The translations under genes were made by a program, and so were the position numbers. From contig CM044874.1 of assembly GCA_024500155.1 (NCBI GenBank), positions 41,796,384 through 41,860,383 on the forward strand: a DNA stretch of 64,000 nt, in the 5' to 3' direction. Below the pieces are notes generated by a model, which was given only the letters and a program-made list of their open reading frames with translations, was not told where the DNA came from and did no database searches. The stretch is from Chenopodium formosanum. Lineage: Eukaryota > Streptophyta > Magnoliopsida > Caryophyllales > Amaranthaceae. Of the stretch, positions 57,783-64,000 are shown piece after piece. Every line of letters begins with the position of its first letter. Positions within the stretch are counted from its first letter, which is position 1.

Positions 57783-59210
57783 TTGAGCTCTAGAATTTCA
57801 AGTGAGGAAGAACCGGAACAAAAGGAACAAGCAAGAATGAGAGAGAATCCGATAGTGGCATTGAGAGAATTAGGGATTCCCGGTGCATATATAATTGAGA
57901 GTGGAATTGCTCCACCTACAACACCGGCAAATGATTTTGAAATTAGGCCGGTTGTGATCACTTTGATAGATAGGCGACAATTTAGTGGAGCCAAGCATGA
58001 GAGCCCGCTAAATCATCTCAAGGAGTTTGAAAAATATTGCAATACTATCAAGGTGAACGGAGTTTCCCAAGAATTCATCTGCCTCAAGCTCTTTCCCTTT
58101 TCTCTTATTAGGCGTGCTTTGGAATGGCTAGACAAGGAGGTTAAGCCGAATTCTTTAACTACATGGGACGAGGTTACAAAGGAATTTCTAACCCGTTTCT
58201 ATCCACAAAATAAAACGGCGGAGGCAAGAGCTTTTATTCAAGGCTTCAAACAAAATCCAAGTGAGAGCCTCTATGAAGCGTGGGAGAGATTTAAGGAGTA
58301 TTAAAGGGAGTGTCCATACCACGTAATTCCAACCTATCAAATTATTCAGATTTTCTATGGAGGCATAACTCCCCAAGGCAAGTCATGCCTAGATGGAGGA
58401 ACAAGAGGTCCAATCATGAATAGGACGGAAGAAGAAGTAGTGGAAATCATTAAGGATGTTGTGAGGTACTATAGAAATTAGTAAGATGGTGAGAGAGAAT
58501 CAACTAGCAAGAGTAGCTCTTCCGTGTACTCAGTTGATGATTAAAATGTAATCAATAATCTCTCCTCATAAATGGCAAACTTGGGGAAGGAAGTAAATGC
58601 AATCAAAGAAAAATTAGAGAGTTCTTCTTCCCAAGCTCCAAGTCTTCCATCCCAATTTTAAGGGAGAGGTACTCCTTCTAACTCTCATCCCCCTCTTTCT
58701 TCTAGTAACATGCCTAGTGGTTGTTTGTTTTTTGATGTTTGTGGTTCATATGATCATGATTCTAGTTATTTCCCTCATGCTTTTCCGGATGGTAATGATG
58801 ATTTTGATAATAATGAGAGTTAACATGTGAACTATATGTGAAACAATAATAATGTGCAAAGGTTTGATAACAAAAGGGGTCAATGGAATAGGAATTACCA
58901 AAACCATGGTAATATTGACAATTATAACCAAGGTGTTGGTTATAGGAACCAAGGGAACCATGGTTCTCGAGGTAATAACTATAACAATCAAGGTTATAGT
59001 GGCCAAAATCAAAACCAAAATTATGGTAATCAAAACCAAGGTTATGGAAATAATAATCAAGGTGGTGGTAACCATAATCAAGGTTATGGTGAAAATCAAA
59101 ATAGGGGAAGTTGGAGCAATCAAGGGAGAGGAAATTTTCAAAATAATGCTCAAAGAGGCCCTCCACCTAGATTTGAACCAAAGACTCAAGTTGATAATTC
59201 CTATTCATAG
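57783..59210 (+). pseudogene. Athila gag, decayed, with N/G/Q-rich C-terminal tail
   Basis: The first open part (57783-58304, 173 codons) contains the Ty3/gypsy gag domain: RRALEWLDKEVKPNSLTTWD, EFLTRFYPQNKTAEAR, and SLYEAWERFKEY at its end. After the TAA at 58302-58304 the same frame goes on (FYGGITPQGKSCLDGGTRG) with more stops. The usual zinc knuckle is degenerate (CLFFDVCGSYDHDSSY near 58725). The last part (58854-59210) is a repetitive Asn/Gly/Gln/Tyr-rich tail with units such as NQGYG and NQNQ. The protein would package the element's RNA. Confidence 0.85.
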
Positions 59211-59231
59211 TCATGTTCTTCTAGGACTAAT

Positions 59232-60723
59232 TTGGAGGAAATAATAGAAAGTCAAACAAAGTTGTTGAGCACTTACATGGCCGTAAGTGACAATAAATTC
59301 AATAGGGTGATGACTCATAATAAGATGCTAGAAAACCAAATTTCTCAACTTGCCGATGCTTTGAAAGACCACACTAGTCCCTCTTCTTTACCTTCCCAAG
59401 GCTTAGATCCCAAGAGACCCGTGAATGGTATTGTTACAAGAAGTGGTAAGGTTCTTGAGGAGAGTTTTCCTAGGAAGAGTGGAACCAAGGAGGTCTTGGT
59501 AGAGGATGAGAGAAATGGTGCATCTTTGAGTGAGGTGGTGATTGAGGCACCTAGACAGGTGAGAGTGGAGAAAGAAATTGTGAAACCCAAGCTTCCATAT
59601 CCGCAAAAATTCATGAGACATAAGTTGGATGAACAATTTGAATGATTTATTGATATGCTTAAGCAACTTCATCTTTCTCTACCTTTTACCGAAGTTGTTA
59701 CCCAAATTCCCAACTATGCAAAATTTTATATAGATATTTTGAGTGGTAGGAGGACTTAGCTTGTGATGTGGTGGAGACGGTCAAATTGACCGAGAATTGT
59801 AGTGCAACTATAATGAACAAGATGCTACCTAAGTTGAAAGATTTCGGAAACTTCTCTATCCCTTGTGCCAATAACAAGATGCAAATTGATAATGCCTTAT
59901 GTGACGTAGGAGCTAGCGTTGGATTAATGCCATATTCGGTTCATCAAAGACTTGAGTTAAGTAACTTATGCCTTCTAAAATTACCTTGCAATTGGCCAAT
60001 AGGTCAATTAAGATTCCTAATGGAAAGGTGGAGGATGTTCCTTTTAGAGTAGGGAAGTTTGTGATTCCGGTAGATTTTGGGGTTCCTGAAATGGATGAAG
60101 ATGCTACCATTCCCATTATTTTTGGTAGACCATTTCTTGCTACCTCGGGTGCTATGATTGATGTTAAGAGTGCAAAAATTTAACTCAAGGTAGGAGAAGA
60201 GGTCCTTGAATTTGACTTGAATGAAAGCATGAAGTATCCATGTTCTACTCTAGAAAATTGCATGTTGATTGATTCTCTTGATCTTGTTTTATCTCCCATG
60301 CATGAGCACTTGATCACTTCTAATGATCCTCTTGAGAATGTCTTCTTGAACAAGGATAAGATAGGTGCTCCAATCAAGGAAGTGGTAATGTATGAGTATT
60401 TGCTAAATGGAAGCATTGAGGAAGTGGATGAGCATATGTGCATGAATATTTCAAGTCAAGAAGCTTTGCAAGCCGCCACATCAAAGGAAGGTAAAGGTGT
60501 ACCAATGGTTGAGCTCAAACCTCTACAATTTACCCTTAGTATAAAGGGATTAAGATGGAGCAGTCCTAATACGGCCAAGAGTGTTTTTCCAAATGGTTTT
60601 GTAGAAGTCTCAATGAAAGATTCTCCTTCTCCGTTAAAGGTTAATGGAAATCATCTAATGAAGTATTTTGACGATGCTTTTGTTGGTTTCATTGACTTAC
60701 TGTTTCTTCAACAACCACCTTAA
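59232..60723 (+). pseudogene. Athila protease region joined to the C-terminal tail of pol
   Basis: 59232-59645: linker segment typical before the protease (ENQISQLADALKD, NGIVTRSGKVLEE). 59768-60183: aspartic protease with the catalytic ALCDVGASVGLMPYSV (Asp at the usual D-x-GAS position) and the second part PIIFGRPFLATSGAMIDV, in two frames because of a frameshift near 59960-60000. 60217-60723: acidic spacer ending in VELKPL, the block that normally precedes reverse transcriptase. It is followed at once by VFPNGFVEV and KVNGNHLMKYF, which normally end pol. Reverse transcriptase, RNase H and integrase are absent, and the 60217-60723 frame is open across the join. Confidence 0.82.
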
Positions 60724-61334
60724 CTAGTGGAGGACGTCAAGCTAACGACGTTAACCAAAAGCGCTACCCGGGAGGCAACCCGGATTTCTAACCTTTTTCT
60801 TTGATTTTACAATCTTTTATACTTCCTCCCTTGAGAACTTTTCTTATTTCTCTTTATTTTTGTTTGTTCTTTTGATCCTAGGTATCATGAGATTGGATCG
60901 GAGACAATTTCCAACAATTTTGGTGCTACTTCAAGATTTCATGAGTATTTTTTCTCTTTATTTTTGTTTGTTCTTTTGATCCTAGGTATCATGAGATTGG
61001 ATCGGAGACAATTTCCAACAATTTTGGTGCTACTTCAAGATAAATGTGTAAACTTTGATTGAATTCTTGAATAACCATTGCAGGTTATTTTCTCTCTCAT
61101 GGGTATTTTTTATGATGGTTTTATGTCTTTGATAATTCTATGCTTGAGATTATTTTGCTCATTTTGGCTCATGATTTGGTATCTTATGTTTAATTTTGCC
61201 TTTAATCCATGCTTATTTGTTTCAAATTCATGATTTTATATTAATGGCATTGTTCATTTGTTACCATCTCTTGCTTCTATTGTGAGATAATTTCATTTTG
61301 TGCTTGACTCTTGAACAACTACTTATGCTAAGTC
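60724..61334 (+). other. Noncoding spacer with a tandem duplication
   Basis: No gene. It begins with AAGCGCTACCCGGGAGGCAA (60759-60778), a block often found after Athila pol. A perfect direct repeat of at least 84 bp starting CTTTATTTTTGTTTG occurs at about 60855 and 60957, a period of about 102 bp. Confidence 0.75.
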
Positions 61335-62818
61335 TTGATACTTTGTAGATTGCCACACTATGTCATAAGAAGCGAGCTAGAGCAAGTTCAAGCAAGCCTA
61401 GGTATGTTGTTCCACCTCCACCCGTGGTTGAACAAACTCATGGCATTGAATTTTCAAACAAAATTGCATTGGGATTGTTTCAAGCGACTATCCAAGAGGA
61501 AGCTTAGACCAACAAAATTCTACGATCAAGCAACAACCAAGTTTCTAGGGATAGATGAGGATGTTCGCCAACTTGCGGAGGGCCTTGATCTTTTAGAGTT
61601 TTTGGATTTGAGTGCCCCTACTTATGCTAGGGTGACTTATGAATTCCTTTTTTGTCTTGAAGTTGTCCAAGAACCAGGTGCAAATTAGTCAAAGATTTTG
61701 ACTTTCCAACTCTTCAACAATGATCACTCATAGACGGATGCTCAACTATGTTCATATTTCAAGTTTCCTTGGGCCGAGGATCCGGATCATTGTATCTATC
61801 CGACACATAGTAGAATGGAAAGTGATCATGTATATCATGAGCAACGTTGGTGGAGGAGTATCTCGGAGGAAGGAAAGTATGACCCTCAAACTTCAAAGTC
61901 CACTTCCATGATTCATCCGGCTATGCGGTATTTCGACCGAATCCTCACGTACGCTCTTTGCTCCAATGACTCTTTAGGAGCTATTTCCCGTGAGGAGCTT
62001 AGTTAGTTGTGGATAGCCAACCACAACGAATTTGAGATTGAGTCGGTGGATTTCACGGAGCATTTGATCACTCGATTTTTGGATATTTGTGATGGATTTG
62101 CCTATCGGGGTGCATCCAATTGGGTGGGACGATTTCTATCCTAGGTCTTTGCATTAATGATGACTACAAGACTTTGTTAGATGAGATTCCCCCGATTATA
62201 GATCCTCGAGAAAAGTCTCCCTCTTATTTCCTCAACATCTCCGCCCTTATGAATCAAAAGTTTCTCAATCGAACTAAGAAGGATGATGTTTTCATTTGGA
62301 AATTTTCTCGGTTTAAGGATTGGTTCCTCATCCCATGCAAGGAGGAAACTACCCGACCCGAGGAGAGAGATTCCTTGTCTTGGAGGCCCCCCGTGAGAGA
62401 TATTAATCCTTCTATCCGACAGAGGACAAATTGTACAAGAGGTCGTTCAACCAATGCGTGCTCAGCGAATGATCATTCTCTTCCCCCGGTTGAACCGGGA
62501 GGTACACCTACACTTTCCCCCTCTCCCACTCCTTCTACTTTTGATATGTCAACCATTCACGCCAAGCTTGATTCTATTGCTAACGTGTTGTACTCCATGC
62601 CTTCTGTGCAACCCCCTTCCCTTAGTTATGATTACCATATGTATCAATTATATGATTTGCATATTCGGAGGGGGGAGATAGAACCGTATGTCAACTATCC
62701 GTACCTCCCGGTCCAAAAAGACATGTCCCTCAATGGGAGCCTTTTGATCCTACTGTGGGTCCTAGACTTTGTTACCCTTATTAGGAGGGCCCCCATGTTC
62801 ACCCTAGTTCTACCATAG
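61335..62818 (+). pseudogene. Athila env-position ORF, copy 3
   Basis: Three open pieces (61335-61688, 61815-62006, 62120-62818) in different frames make one ATHILA ORF-1-like protein. Landmarks: KLHWDCFKRLSKRKLRPTKF, PTYARVTYEFLFCLEVV, MIHPAMRYFDRILTYALC, DPREKSPSYFLNISALMN, and the C-terminal tail RRGEIEPYVNYPYLP, which here is still in frame. At least one stop and two frameshifts separate the pieces. I see no signal peptide or membrane anchor. Function unknown. Confidence 0.82.
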
Positions 62819-64000
62819 GCACTACCCCAGGCACTTACGACTATAGGCGGCCTGGTGGTTCTGATTATGCATATGATCCGGCTAATCCTTCGCCTTTTCC
62901 GGACCCGGAGACTTTTTGTAGGTGGGGTAGGTCGGGTGAGCCGGTCTTAGATGATTGGTCTCATTATTTTGAGGTTGATAGAATTAGGTGGGAATTGAAA
63001 GTCGGTTACGGAGTATGGCTCCCATGGAGGTGAGCGAGATGGCAAGCTCTAGTCATTGGATGGAGACCGGTGAGGGGAGTTCTCATTCTACCCCTTACCA
63101 TAGTGCGGAATGATACTACCATGCCCCCCCTTCCTATGTGCTTTATATGATTTTTCTCTATTTCCTACTCGTCTTTAGGTTTAGAGTTAGGAGGGTGGCC
63201 CATTTTAAGCTTGGGGGTATTCTATGTCATTTGTTGTTGTGCTTTGTTGTTCCCCCCTTGCTTTTATAGTTCATTCCGGGTCTCGTATGCTTTTGGTATC
63301 GATCTCTGTGTCCTTTGGTTTTATGTTGATGATGCTGTGCTTTTGTTGATTTCTCTGCCCGAATATTATCCTTATTGTTTGATTCACTGATCGTTGTTTG
63401 ATGAGTTTCTCTGTATCTCTGTTATGATGATTCCTGATGATGTTTATTCGATATCTTATTTCTTGTTACGGTTTCGGTCTGATGTCTCATCGGACACTAT
63501 TCCTGTTGATTTCTTCTTTTATTTTGTTTGGAAGATACTAACAATTTTCTTTGTATATAGTTCTTATTTTCTCACCTTGCTCTGTTGCTTATGCTTTGGA
63601 TTTCGACGATTTGTATGGTGCTCTTTCACCTTGTTTATGTAGCATATCTTTGGATGCTTAGTTTAGGATTAGCTTTAGGATGAGTTGAATGGTTTGAGGA
63701 TGTTTGCTTTGTAACAACTAGCGTGTTTGGGGTCATTGGCGTTGTTGCCGAATGACCACTTGTGATTGCTTGCATTCTTGTGCTTTTCTCTCTTTATTTT
63801 GATTTTTAGTTCTTTTCTTCCTTTTAAATAAATATAAAACGTTTTTGAGGCTATTCTTTTCCTTTCTGCTTGTTTAGCTCTTTTCTTTGGACAATCTACA
63901 ACTCGGAATTTTTCCTTTGCATGTATGCTTTCCTATGTTTTATTGGTGTGCATGCTTTGAGAGTATTTGCGGTTGACTCTAGGATAGGGTATGCTAAGGT
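62819..64000 (+). other. 3' untranslated region of Athila copy 3
   Basis: No gene. AAGCTTGGGGG at 63207-63217 repeats the polypurine-tract word. TTGGCGTTGTTGCCGAATGA at about 63740-63759 resembles the primer-binding site. The last bases (GGTATGCTAAGGT) correspond to about 2583 in copy 1. The real polypurine tract and 3' LTR are beyond the window. Confidence 0.7.

Larger units (their letters stand above)
55994..64000 (+). mobile_element. Non-autonomous Athila-type retrotransposon copy 3, without RT, RNase H and integrase
   Basis: 5' LTR (55994-57557), primer-binding site (57561), gag (57783-59210), protease region (59232-60723), env-position ORF (61335-62818), 3' untranslated region to the window end. 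Between the protease and the env-position ORF, where 2.5-3 kb of reverse transcriptase, RNase H and integrase should lie, there is only the C-terminal tail of pol followed by noncoding DNA. The 3' LTR is outside the window. Confidence 0.9.

Noticed and set aside
58746..59189. Long reverse frames rich in Ile/Thr and Tyr/His
   Set aside because: They are antisense of the repetitive Asn/Gly/Gln-rich gag tail and follow from its codon repetition.

Overview
This window is repeat-dense plant nuclear DNA. It has no bacterial gene organisation, no rRNA or tRNA gene, and no host gene that I can defend as intact. What it does contain is plant transposable elements of several classes, most of them nested in one another: Athila-type Ty3/gypsy retrotransposons with an ORF in the env position, a Ty1/copia element, CACTA (En/Spm) DNA transposons, a Stowaway-like MITE, long fold-back elements and a non-autonomous LTR element. 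The setting looks like pericentromeric or other gene-poor heterochromatin of a flowering plant, probably a eudicot. I cannot name the species from sequence alone.

Layout. (1) Positions 1-17181 hold the 3' part of a forward Athila-type element (env-position ORF, 3' untranslated region, 3' LTR at 15532-17181). A reverse-strand copia element (2754-14097, target duplication CGGCA) sits in its 3' UTR. The left copia LTR is itself split by a non-autonomous CACTA element (2979-7172, target duplication ACG). This is a three-level nest whose junctions can be read to the base. (2) Positions 17182-18560 hold no recognised gene. (3) Positions 18561-29539 are a second CACTA element (target duplication CAT) with decayed reverse-strand transposase genes (Transpos_assoc, TNP2, DUF4218, DUF4216 and a TNP1-like protein). 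It is interrupted by two solo LTRs (19253-19744, duplication GTTGC; 23550-25997, duplication TCAAA) and may carry a captured SR-protein-like fragment. (4) A Stowaway-like MITE lies at 29663-30029, followed by decayed sequence with a DUF7745/plant-mobile-domain-like remnant (31481-31860). (5) Positions 32289-38699 are a structurally complete LTR element with two 458-bp LTRs that I read as identical, a 5-bp duplication CCCTC, a PBS and a PPT, but no retrotransposon protein. (6) Positions 38705-42808 hold a second plant-mobile-domain remnant and otherwise unassigned DNA. (7) Positions 42809-48184 are the 3' part of a reverse-strand Athila-type element. Its env-position ORF is cut at 48184 by a forward Athila-type LTR (48185-51258) that carries two nested fold-back elements. 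(8) Positions 51259-55993 hold a PBS, a decayed gag-like region with three zinc-knuckle-like modules, Tat-type LTR sequence and a solo LTR (53719-55227, duplication GATTT). (9) From 55994 to the window end is a third, forward Athila-type element with 5' LTR, PBS, gag, protease and env-position ORF. Its reverse transcriptase, RNase H and integrase are missing, and the protease polyprotein appears joined directly to the extreme C-terminal tail of pol.

How the parts relate. No autonomous element is intact here. The non-autonomous elements (both CACTA copies, the 32289-38699 element and the third Athila) would all need enzymes supplied from elsewhere. The youngest event by LTR identity is the 32289-38699 element, and a solo LTR of the same general family lies inside the second CACTA. 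All Athila-type LTRs share conserved ends but differ in a GC-rich or palindrome-rich segment just upstream of the TATA box. Target duplications were read by eye. Domain names rest on recognisable motifs and not on a database search.
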